Shown here: piece after piece, positions 22,314 through 32,793 of the stretch
How positions within the stretch are numbered: position 1 is the first letter of the stretch
Layout of the letters: the number at the start of each line of letters is the position of its first letter
Origin: Cryptomeria japonica
Lineage: Eukaryota; Streptophyta; Pinopsida; Cupressales; Cupressaceae
Reading direction: 5' to 3'
NCBI RefSeq assembly: GCF_030272615.1
Contig: NC_081413.1
Location: 717,983,867-718,047,866, forward strand
DNA: 64,000 nt
Notes under the pieces: generated by a model
What the model was told of the DNA's origin: nothing
Databases searched by the model: none
The model's input: the letters and a program-made list of their open reading frames with translations, nothing else
Program-made: the position numbers and the translations under genes

Positions 22314-23906
22314 TGTAGATAGGAAATGTGGAAATCATCAAAGCAATATAAACAATAGCCTAGTTCAATCACGAAAACTAAATTGCAATGATAAATCCTA
22401 ATTACATTCAATGAAAACATGAAGACAAGACATTCAAGATTGAAAACTAAGCAAACCAAATGTAGATGTCTCCTTCATGTGGCTCCATTGTCCTTCTTTC
22501 TCCTTCAAATAGCTTTGTTTGTGGATCTCACCTACTAGTGCATAAGCATGATGTGAAAGCAAGTAGACAAGACGATAGCGCAAGAATACTAGAAGCGTGA
22601 AATCCTATATCCCCATGATGTGTCATTTAAGGAATCTAGAAATCATCAAAGCAAATAAGAATTAGCCTAGCTCAATCATGAAAACTAAATTACAATGATA
22701 AATCCTAATTACATTCAATGAAAACATGAAGATAAGACATTCAAGATTGAAAACTAAGCAAACCAAATGCAGATGTCTCTTTCATGTGGCTCCATTGTCC
22801 TTATTTCTCCTTCAAATAGCTTTGTTGTGGATCTCACCTACTAGTGCATAAGCATGATGTGAAAGCAAGTAGACAAGACGATAGTGCAAGAATACTAGAA
22901 GCGTGATTGATTCGACCAAGGACCTTGATTGAAGAAATTCATCCAATTTATAGACAAATTGGAGAAAAGACAAGATTAGCATGAATTTGATTTGAATGGA
23001 AATTGCAAATCAAGAATGACAAACATGACAAATTATGACAAATTTGCACTTTCTATGCAAAATTGATTGAGTGATAATTTTGACAAAATTATGACAAATT
23101 TCTATGTCAAAATTGATTGATTGTCAATTATGACAAATTATGACAAATTGAAATGTCATTCCCATGAAATTAGGAGAAATATTAGAAAAAATAGAAAATT
23201 AGATGAATTGGAAATTAGGAAATTAGAAAATTAGGAAATTAGGAATTAGAAGAAATTAGTAAATTGGAAAATTAATTAATAATTTTTCATTCATTAATTA
23301 ATTCACAAAGAGAGGAGGAATTAGTTAGCCAATTAAATAAATATTTAATTGTGACAAGAAGACTTAGGATAAATAAATAAATTATTTAACCTAGAGGGAA
23401 AATGACAAACAAGATTAAATGAATAAATCATAAAACCCTAGAAGATAAATTAGAAATGCAAGGATGACAATTAGGTCTTGACAAAAGATAATTGATGTAG
23501 GGTCGATTTGATCATGGATCTGACTGACAAAGGACCAATGTTGATAAATGCTTTGATTGATAATTTGATCAAATTGATAGGCACCAATTGACGAGGAACA
23601 ATGACTAATCAATCCAGATTGACACGATTGAAGAGGACAAGGATCGATGACGAATCGATCTCAAAATGACAAGATTGACAAGGACAAGGATCGACCAAAA
23701 TCATGACTGAAGATTCCTATCGACAAGACCTAATTCAAAAGTGAGAAAAATGAGGAATGCAGAAGAAGGACTCGATGCTCGCAAATGATAAAGACCAAGT
23801 GCGCAACATAGGAGAAATGTTAATGCGATGCAAAAACCCTAAAATAAGGCAATGCGCAAATGTTAAAGTATGACTCGCAAGCGCTGACCATTTTTAGACG
23901 TCTACA
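22314..23906 (-). mobile_element. Left LTR of AB (3' LTR of A)
   Basis: It runs TGTAGATAGG to GTCTACA on the plus strand. Bases 22331-22597 are repeated at about 22639-22905 (offset 308), so it holds an internal tandem duplication that the other two LTRs lack. It has fewer copies of the 47-base GATCGATGACAAATCGATC unit. Confidence 0.85.
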
Positions 23907-25558
23907 TTTTGCCCCTCTTTGAGACAATGTGATTCTAAGCGTTGTTTCAAAGAACAATAATGAAAAATGCCCCAGACAATAACGATGACATATGCATGCC
24001 CCTTCGAGGAATTGGCCAGAAATATCTAGAAAAGAGGCCAATTGATCAATAAGAATGATAGAAAATGATAGGTTCGAACAGACTGCCAAGACTGACAGAA
24101 GAAATGTTAGTAAGAAGAAATTAGACAGAGGATAGTTAGAGATGAAGGAAAAATTGTTTTCACATATGCACATAAGTAAGTGAGAACCTTTATTTATTGT
24201 AGCAAAGCGGATGCAGAGCATCATGGCATTGAAGGCCAGAGCTAGAACACAACCCCTTTTGCAAAAGACAAACACATCGCACACAAGGAATGAGTGAAGC
24301 ATCCTAGGGTGTCTACATCAAGGGTTGAGGTATGTGTGGCATTCACAAAGAGAACGTACTTATCTTAGACACCCAATGATATAGTTGCCCCAGTTTGTGA
24401 CAAACATTCCACAAACAACAAACATAACAAAAAAGAGACCATGAACCATCTCGGTCACTCTAAATCACTCAGTGACATCATCGACCAACATAGGAACATG
24501 ATCGAAGATAAATCAATAAATGATAAGACACGCTAATTCCAACAAGTCAAACAAACATCTTGATCTTCATTGTCAAAAGTTGAAAGTGTTGATAGGACGA
24601 TCATGTTGTCTAGTTTCAGGACATGCGGTACCCCGTCTAAGACAAGACACAGTTTGGTTTTGAGTATACCACACCCTGTATAAGACCCATGATAATGTGA
24701 CAAGGACAGATAATGTTGATGCTGATGTTCGATTGATAAGACATTGTTGATCAATTTGAATGCTTGGTTTGATTGAAAATTTCATCTGTTAACGCATGAT
24801 TTCATTAAAGCACAATGTGTGATTGCATGTCATTGGAGGTATCCTCATCCATCTGTCTATGGACAAAGGGTACCATTTCTTGACAAAATGCAAAATGCTT
24901 ATTTTTGGATTTGGAGTTTCTTCAGGACATTAGTTGATTTTTAGGGATTTTTTCAGGACATTATTTGATTTTTTAGAGATTTTTTTTGAGACATTTATTT
25001 GATTTATTTGGATTTTTTTAGGACTTTTTTCGATTTTTTGTGATTTTTTCAGGACATTTTAAATTTAAAAGTTCCAATGATTGATCAGGACAAGGGGAAC
25101 ACACCCAATGCACATCTGAAAGAGATATATAGAGGCCAGGACTGAAACATATGCACAAGAAATGGAGTATGCAAGACAATGATGCTGACCAATTACAGGC
25201 TTGAAACAGAACATTGGGTCAGGACAAGGATAGACCTGATAAACCTTTAGAGAGAAAGCATAGCTAGAGGTTAGGATAGATGATGGAGCAATGATCGATT
25301 TTACACATGGCGCCTGTTTGCCAGGTTTTCACCATGGTACTTGCCCAAAGCACCTGTTTGCCAGGTTTTCACTAGAGGGTGAATTATTTTTCTTTACTTT
25401 TTTGTTCTTTTCCTTTGTTTTTCACTTTTTTTTTGTATTTTTTGATCTTTTGAATTTTTTTGTATTTTTGTATTTTTTGATTTTTTTTTGTATTTTTTGA
25501 TTTTTTTGATTTTTTTGTATTTTTTCAAGATCATACTTGAAGAAGTGCTGATAGAAAA
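23907..25558 (-). mobile_element. Element A 3' region
   Basis: It begins with the polypurine tract (complement of TTTTGCCCCTCTTTGAG, 23907-23923). About 24300-24870 matches D at 47830-48490, with GGTACC near 24630 inside a conserved block. Bases 24900-25075 hold about five units of a 31-base repeat around TTTTTTCAGGACATT. T-rich repeats (GATTTTTTTGTATTTTTT) fill 25378-25530. CCTGTTTGCCAGGTTTTCAC occurs twice, at 25313 and 25353. No gene is visible. Confidence 0.7.
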
Positions 25559-27270
25559 TTATGCCCAGTACTTGCAAAGGTGTATGCTATTTACAGGATC
25601 AGACAAAGGTTCACCTTCTGGGATGGTAAGCTGATATGCCCCCGAGCCATAGGCTGCAGTCACTATGAAAGGCCCAACCCAATTAGGTTCAAACTTGCCT
25701 TTGATGATGTCAGTAGATTGTATATTCTTGGGGTTTGCCTTTAAAACTAGATCTCCCACTTCGAAGTGTCTTCCTTTGACCTTCTTATTATAAGAGCGAC
25801 GGAGACGGTTTTGATATGCTTGCAAATGTGTCGGAGTTGTCTGATGCTTCTCATCTAACATCTCAAGCTGATGCAACCGAGAGACTCTGTGCATCTCATC
25901 ATCAATCAGATGTTGCAAGGAAACATGCAAAGAAGGAATCTCCACTTCCAAGGGTAAAATGGCTTCCACACCATACACCAAGGAATAAGGTGTTGCACCA
26001 GTAGGTGTGCGAGAAGCCCATAGTGCTGGATTCAACTGTACATGCCAATCTCGACCAGCATCATTGACAACCTTTTTCAGGATCTTGATAATGGTTTTAT
26101 TTGATGCTTTGGCTTGACCATTACCCTATGGATAATATGGACTAGAGAAACGGTGTTGGATATGAAACTTTTCACAGAGTTCCTTGACATCTTTATTCTT
26201 GAAGGGACGACCATTATCTATGACTATGGCAAGGGGAACCCCATATCTGCATATGATATAATTCAATAGGAATTTTGAAATTTGCACACCAGTGATATAG
26301 GTCATGGGGATAGCCTCGATCTATTTTGTAAAATAATCTATGGCTGTAATGATAAACTTTTGTCCATTTGCAGATGTCGGGTGAATCTTGCCAATAAGAT
26401 CCAATCCCCATTGAGAAAAGGGCCACAGAGATATAATAGAATGAATCTCTTGGGCTAGTACATGAATGTAATTTCCATGGATCTGGCATTTGTAGCGCTT
26501 CTTAACAAAATCATGAACATCTTTTTCCAGAGTGGGCCAATAATACCCAGCACGAATCAACTTTTTGGCTAAGCTCAGACCATTGAAATGGCCCCCACAT
26601 ATACCATCGTGAACCTCGTGTAAAGCTATTTGTGCTTCATTAGAATCCAAACACCTAAGGAGGGTATGGTCAAAGGAATGACGGTAAAGGGTATCGGCAA
26701 TGATGACATATTTGGCTGTTTGTCAGATGAAGGCTCGGTGTTGGTTAGCAGAAAGGTTAGGTGGTAAGGTTTGGGATTTCAAGTATTGATATACATCATT
26801 GTACCACGGGGAGTTAGGACCAACAAGAATGCACATCACATCTGCTATCGGAATGTCAAAAGAAGGGACAAGCAATTGTTCGACCAAAAATTCACAATAT
26901 TCCATATTGTGGGGCATATTTAACATGGAAGCAATCCTAGCCATCACATCTGTCGACTTGTTTTGCATTCTTGGAACTTGACTGAAATGGATAGCCGTGA
27001 ATTTTGTCTTGAAGAAATCTACCATATGCTTGTAGGGAATAAGCTTTTCATCTTTTGTCTTGTAGTCATCATTCACTTGACGGATGACTAACTAAGAATC
27101 TACATAGACTTGTAAATGTGTGATGTTCCAGTGGACCGCTACTCAGAGTCCTGTGACCAGTGCTTCATACTCTACAATGTTATTGGTACAATGAAAAGTT
27201 ATTTTGTAGGACTTGGGAATAGCATCACCTTGAGGGGTGACAAACAATATGCCTGCTCTGGATCCGAGGA
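25559..27270 (-). pseudogene. Element A pol remnant: extra RNase H and integrase (Tat lineage)
   Basis: From about 27265 downward: an RNase H of the archaeal-like type seen in Tat elements (NNIVEYEALVTGL, VYVDS, KSTDVMARIASML), then integrase with a zinc-finger region (HEVHDGICGGHFNGLSLAKK), SQWGLDLIGKI and AIDYFTK, and a C-terminal block with TPTGATPYSLVYGVEAILP and VGPFIVTAAYGSGAY, ending at 25559. The first strand of the RNase H, with its leading Asp, is missing at the 27270 junction; reverse transcriptase, protease and gag are absent. Stops and shifts occur near 27200, 27090, 26700 and 26300. The order RNase H then integrase is the usual Tat arrangement and differs from that in C. Confidence 0.82.
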
Positions 27271-27960
27271 GACAAGAGGACTTCCCATGTACAAGAGAGG
27301 AAGAAGGAGATGATGAGGATAGAGATGAGGACTAGGACGGGGAGGAGGATGAGAGGGATGATGAGGACAGAGATGATGAGGGGGATGATGATTATGAGCC
27401 AGATTCAGCCGATCAGGAGTCATTGCAGGATATACCCATAGAGCTGGAGACAACTAGGATAGAGGAGATGGAGATGTGTAGGGCTACCATAGCGAGTCAG
27501 CATGATCATATTGCGACATGAGAGAGAGACAAAATGCCATCTTGAGGATAGAGCATGATCAGTTCAGAGTAGAGATAGCCAGACTTACAGTGGCTCAAGA
27601 TACAACAATAGCTCAGGCACATCGAGAAGAACAGAGTCACTGAGTATATTGGGTCGATTAGGGATGCCAGTGCATGGGAGATGGCACAGATGTTGGTAGA
27701 GACCGGAGAGGAGATACACCATTGGAAGACACTATATGAGAGTGCAGTTCCACCATAGCAGTGAGCAGTGTCATATCGGGCACGATCGAGGATAGAGAGC
27801 AGGGCACGCTCTCGGAGGTCAGTGAGCAGCATGGGGGTGAGTGGACCTATGAGACCACCACAACCAAGACCTTGGATAGGAGGGACATCATCCTTGAGAC
27901 ATGGTAGGGATGAGGAGGATAGAGGGAGCACCCAGTGACAGAGGCATGTGCTCCTTAGGA
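27271..27960 (+). pseudogene. Antisense reading frame of A (acidic, coiled-coil)
   Basis: On the plus strand, opposite to element A, a frame begins near 27295 with a very acidic run (DDEDRDDEGDDDYEPDSADQ), continues with LQDIPIELETTRIEEMEMCR to a TGA near 27518, then after a shift reads RIEHDQFRVEIARLTVAQ and SIRDASAWEMAQMLVETGEE to about 27760. The pattern is acidic stretch then heptad-like helix. Its end overlaps DNA matching 48880-48910 in D, where another antisense frame lies. Antisense frames near the 3' end are reported for Tat elements, some with a plant mobile domain; this could be the tail of such a protein. The family is not proven and the frame is broken. Confidence 0.5.
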
Positions 27961-29077
27961 TAGAGACAGATGTAGTTGGACATTTTGTAGTCAGCCTATG
28001 GGCCATACTTAGGACAGACAGTCCAATTTTGTACTCTGATATTATTTTGATATATGATATGATATGCATCAATATGATGGGATGCAATGCGTTATGACTT
28101 ATGTTATTTTCCATGCATGGATGTCTTATGCACTGTTTATTGTGGAATATGTATGGATACATTTTGATGTGTTTTCGATGCATTTATAATATGAAATGGA
28201 TAAAATGCTTGATATGATGGTCGATGTGATGCAAATGTACTAACCAATGAATGTAGGATGCATCATCTGTGTTTGGGGAAATCAGAGCACTAGACCAAAC
28301 TGACTATCTGAACTGATGGAAGAAATGTTAGTAAGAAGAAATGAGACAGAGGACAGTTAGAGATGAAGAAAAAAAACTTGCTTTCAGTAATGCACTTTGT
28401 AGGTGAGAACCTTTATTTAATGTAGCAAAATGGATGCATAGCATCATGGCATTGAAGGCCAGAGCTGAAATGAAACCCTTTTTGCAAAAGAGAGACACAT
28501 TGCAGACAAACAACAATCACAACAAAAAAGAAAGGGACCATGAACCATCCCGGTCACTCTAAATCACTCAGTGACATCATCGAGCAACATAGGAACACAA
28601 TCGAAGAGAAATCAGTAAATGATAAGACTCGCTAATTCCAACAAGTCAAAAAAACATCTTGATCTTCATTTTCAAAAGTTGAAAGTGTTGATAGGACAAT
28701 CATGCTGTCTGGTTTCAGGGAATGCGGTACCCTGTCTAAGACAAGACATAGTTTGGTTTCAAGTATACCACACCTTGTATAAGACTCATGATAATGTGCC
28801 AAGGATGAATGATATTGATGCTGACGTTCGATCGAGAAGACAATTGTGTTCAATTTGAATGTCTGGTTTGATTGAAAAAGTTCATCTGTGAATGCATGAT
28901 TTTCATTAAAGCGCAGTATGTGATTGCGTGTCGTTGGAGGGATGCTCAGTGATCTATCTTATGCACAAAGGGGATATTGTGTTGTTTTGTTTATCTAAAA
29001 GCTCTGAAGTGCCCTGTTTCTTGATTTTTTACCTGCAAATCAGCTCAAAAGCACTCAAAAAAATAGTAAAGGGGTTA
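27961..29077 (-). mobile_element. Element A, second copy of the 3' block beside the primer site
   Basis: Read on the minus strand, 28980-27961 matches D at about 47840-48850, a region that in D is 3' noncoding. It therefore duplicates 24300-24870 of the same internal region. Only about 100 bases (28985-29077) of true leader remain after the primer site. The internal region is thus a chimera: leader, 3' block, antisense frame, truncated pol, 3' block. No gene is visible. Confidence 0.65.
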
Positions 29078-29096
29078 GTTCATGTCAGGTTCACCA
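29078..29096 (-). other. Primer binding site of A (Trp tRNA type, two mismatches)
   Basis: Minus strand TGGTGAACCTGACATGAAC, five bases inside the middle LTR. It differs from D's site (TGGTGAACCCGACGTGAAT) by transitions plus the last base. Confidence 0.75.
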
Positions 29097-29101
29097 ATTA
29101 A

Positions 29102-30620
29102 TGTACATAGGAAATGTGGAAATCATCAAAGCAATATAAACATTAGCCTAGTTCGATCATGAAAACTCAATTGCAATGACCAATCCTAATTACACTCAAT
29201 GAAAACATGAAAACAAGACATTCAAGATTGAAAACTAAGCAAACCAAATGTAGGTGTCTCCTTCATGTGGCTCCATTGTCCTTCTTTCTCCTTCAAATAG
29301 CTTTGTTTGTGGATCTCACCTACTAGTGCATAAGCATGATGTGAAAGCAAGTAGACAAGACGATAGCACAAGAATACTAGAAGCATGATTGATTCGACCA
29401 GGGACCAGGGGCTTTGACTGAAGAAATTCATCCAATTTATAGACAAATTGGAGAAAAGAAAAGATTAGCATGAAGAGATTCGAATGGAAATTGCAAATCA
29501 AGAATGACAAAACATGACAAATTATGACAAATTTGCACTTTCTATGTAAAATTGATTGATTGATAATTTTGACAAAATTATGACAAATTTCTATGTCAAA
29601 ATTGATTGATTGTCAATTATGACAAATTATGACAAATTTGCTATGTCATTCCCATGAAATTAGAGGAATTTAGAAATTAGGAAATTAGAAAATGAGGAAA
29701 TTAGGAATTAGGAAAATTAGAAAATGAGGAAATTAGGAATTAAGTGAATTAATTAACAATTTTTCATTTATTAATTAATTCACAAAGAGGGAGGAATTAA
29801 TTAGCCAATTAAATGAACATTTAATTGCGATGAGAAGACTTAGGATAAATAAACTATTTAACCTAGAGGGAGAAATGACAAACAAGGTTAAATGAATAAA
29901 TCATGAAACCCTAGAAGATGAATTAGAAATGCAAGGACGACAATTAGGTCTTGACAAAAGATAATTGATATCGATTCGATTTGATTTTGAATTGATAAAT
30001 GACCAATGCTGATAAGCGATTTGATTGATAAATGCGCCAATTGACGAGGAACAATGACTAATTGATCCAAATTGACATGATTGAGAAAGACGACGATCGA
30101 TGACAAATTGATCGCAGAATGACAAAATTGACAAGAAGACAAGGATCGATGACAAAATAGATTGCAAAATGATGAGATTGAAAATGACCACGATCGATGA
30201 CAAATCGATCACAAGATGACAAGATTGAAAATGACCACAATCGATGACAAATCGATCACAAGAGGACATGATTGAAAACGACGATGATCGATGACAAATC
30301 GATCGCATGATGACAAGATTGATAAGAGGACAAAACCCTAATTAGGATTGACGATGTCCAAATATGACAAATGAGCACGCACATTGATGCGACAGGATAA
30401 GATCGATCAAAATCATGACTGAAGTTTGTTATCGGCAAGACCAAAATTGAAAGCGAGGTAAATGAAGAAATGCAGAAGAAAGACTCGATGCTCGCAAATG
30501 ATAAAGACCAAGTGTGAATCATAGGAGAAATGTTAATGCGATGCAAAAACCCTAAAATAAGGCAATGTGCAAATGTTAAAGTACAACTCCACAAGCGTTG
30601 ACCAGTTTTAGATGTCTACA
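29102..30620 (-). mobile_element. Middle LTR of AB (mosaic)
   Basis: It runs TGTACATAGG to GTCTACA. Its first 280 or so bases resemble the left LTR (GGAAATGTGGAAATCATC, GACATTCAAG, GCTTTGTTTGTGG). From about 29400 on it resembles the right LTR (CAGGGGCTTTG, GAAGAGATTCGAATGG, several 47-base GATCGATGACAAATCGATC units at about 30090-30310). It is at once the 5' LTR of A and the 3' LTR of B. Confidence 0.85.
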
Positions 30621-32793
30621 TTTTGCCCCTCTTTGAGACAATGCGATTTTAAGCGTTGTTTCAAAGAACAATAATGAAAATGCCCCAGACAATGACAATG
30701 ACATATGCATGCCCCCTCGAGGAATTGGCCGAAAATGTCCAGAAAAGAGGCCAATTGATCGATAAGAATAATAGAACATGATAGAAGAAAACAAACTGAG
30801 AATCGGAGACCGGATGCACAAAGGACAAGCATTGGAAGGCGTAAAAGACCACGACTAGACTGACGGAAGAAATGTTAGTAAGAAGAAATTAAATAGAGGA
30901 CAGTTAGAGATGAAGGAAAACTTGCTTTCACAAATGCACATAAGTAGGTGAGAACCTTTATTTATTGTAGGAAAGAGGATGCAGAGCATCATGGCATTGA
31001 AGGCCAGAGCTGAAACACAACCCTTTTTACGAAAGACAGACACATCGCACACAAGGAATGAGTGAAGCATCATAGGGTGCATACATCAAGGGTCGAGGTA
31101 TGTGCGACGTTCACAAAGCGAACGTACTTATCACAGACACCCAATGATATAGTTGCTCGAGTTTGTAACAAACATTCCACAAACAGTAATCACAACAAAA
31201 AAGAAAGAGACCATGAACCATCTTGGTTACTCTAAATCACTCAGTGACATCATCGAGCAACATAGGAACATGATCGGAGATAAATCAATAAATGATAAGA
31301 CTCTAATTCCAACAAGTCAAACAAACATCTTGATCTTCATTGTCAAAAGTTGAAAGTGTTGATAGGATGATCATGTTGTCTAGTTTCAGGACATGCGGTA
31401 CCCTGTCTAAGACAAGACACAGTCTGGTTTCGAGTATACCACACCCTATATAAGACCCATGATAGTGTGCCAAGGACGAATGATATTAATGTTGATGTTC
31501 GATTGATAAGACAATTTTGATCAGTTTGAATGTCTGGTTTGATTGAAAAAGTTCATCTGTGAATACGTGATTGCATTAAAGGACAATGTGTGATTGAGTG
31601 TCGTTGAAGGGATGCTCAGTGATCTGTCTATGCACAAAGGGGATATTGTTTTGTTTTTTTTCTTTTCAAGTTTTTACAAATTTTTTGTTCATTTTTTCAG
31701 GAATTTATTTGACTTTTTAGGGATTTATTTCAGGACATTTTTTTTATTTTTATGATTTTTTCAGGACATTTTTCAATTTTTTATGATTTTTTCAGGACAT
31801 TTTTCATTTTTTTATGATTTTGCCCCCAGTGTCTAGCAAGGCAAGGAATATGACAGGTGAATAATAGGCTTTCTAAAATGTTGGTGGATAGAGGGAAGAC
31901 AAAGGCCTTTTATCATGGAGACAATATGGATGCAATTTTCAAGGGCTATTGTGTGATGGGACAAAAGATTGGATATGACAATGTAAAGCAAGAACATGGA
32001 ATGAGGGACATGTCAAGAGGTTTTTGGAACCATGTTTAAATTTTGCATCCTTATGTCATATCAAGATTGAGGAATGAAAAAGAGTGTATGGATAGTGATA
32101 AGATATGGATAGGATAAGCAAGACCAAGAATGGGTAAGGGACATGGACTGAAGGTCGGGGTAGGCTAAGGGATAGTGGCAGAAAGTTGCAATAAGCTAGG
32201 GAATATGGATGAAAGGTTGTAATAAGCAAATGGATAAATGACCAAAAGCTATGATGGACTAAAAGCTGCAAACAAGATGCGTGATGCTCATGACTATCCT
32301 CAGCTTTGTCAGTATCAAAGGTGTAAAGGGAAAATGGACATGAGGGACAATAGGATAATGGAGGGGTAATGACAGGGGTTCGATAGGATAGTGGAACAAT
32401 GAAGGACAAAAGGATATGATAGGATAAAACCTGCCCCCAAGTGTGGTGTGCAAGAAGTTCATAAATTACGCATGACGCCTATTTGCCAGGTTTTCATCAT
32501 GGTACTTGCCCAAGGTGCCTGTTTGCCAGGTTTTCACCAGTGGACAAATTATTTTTGTTTTACTTTTTTCTTTCTTTTTTTTTTTCTTTTTTTTGAATTT
32601 TTTTTTTTTTCAATTTTGTATTTTGACTTTTTCAATAGAAGATGGACACATGATAGGGGATGGAAGAAGGACTCAAGCGTCTTTTTGTTTGGATAGTAGC
32701 CTTGAAAAAAAATGGACCATGACCTTTAAAAGTATGCTCAAAGATGTTGGTAGGATAAGGATATGGAATATGAGATGAAACTAAGGCAAGGAT
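30621..32793 (-). mobile_element. Element B 3' region
   Basis: It opens with the polypurine tract (complement of 30621-30637) and matches D's 3' region: a 31-base repeat around TTTTTTCAGGACATT (about 31690-31820), a block at 32040-32440 matching 46900-47290, the paired CCAGGTTTTCA motif at 32477-32540, and a T-rich run at 32548-32632 corresponding to the A-rich run of D at 46729-46790. There is no antisense frame of the D type. No gene is visible. Confidence 0.72.

Noticed and set aside
25378-25530. Poly-T region as a poly(A) tail of a LINE or processed gene
   Set aside because: It is a short-period TGTATTTTTTGATTTTTT repeat in the 3' region of an LTR element, with counterparts in B and D at the same place.
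27271-27960. Acidic protein frame as a host gene
   Set aside because: It lies between homologous retrotransposon blocks and is broken by stops; an antisense retroelement frame explains it better.
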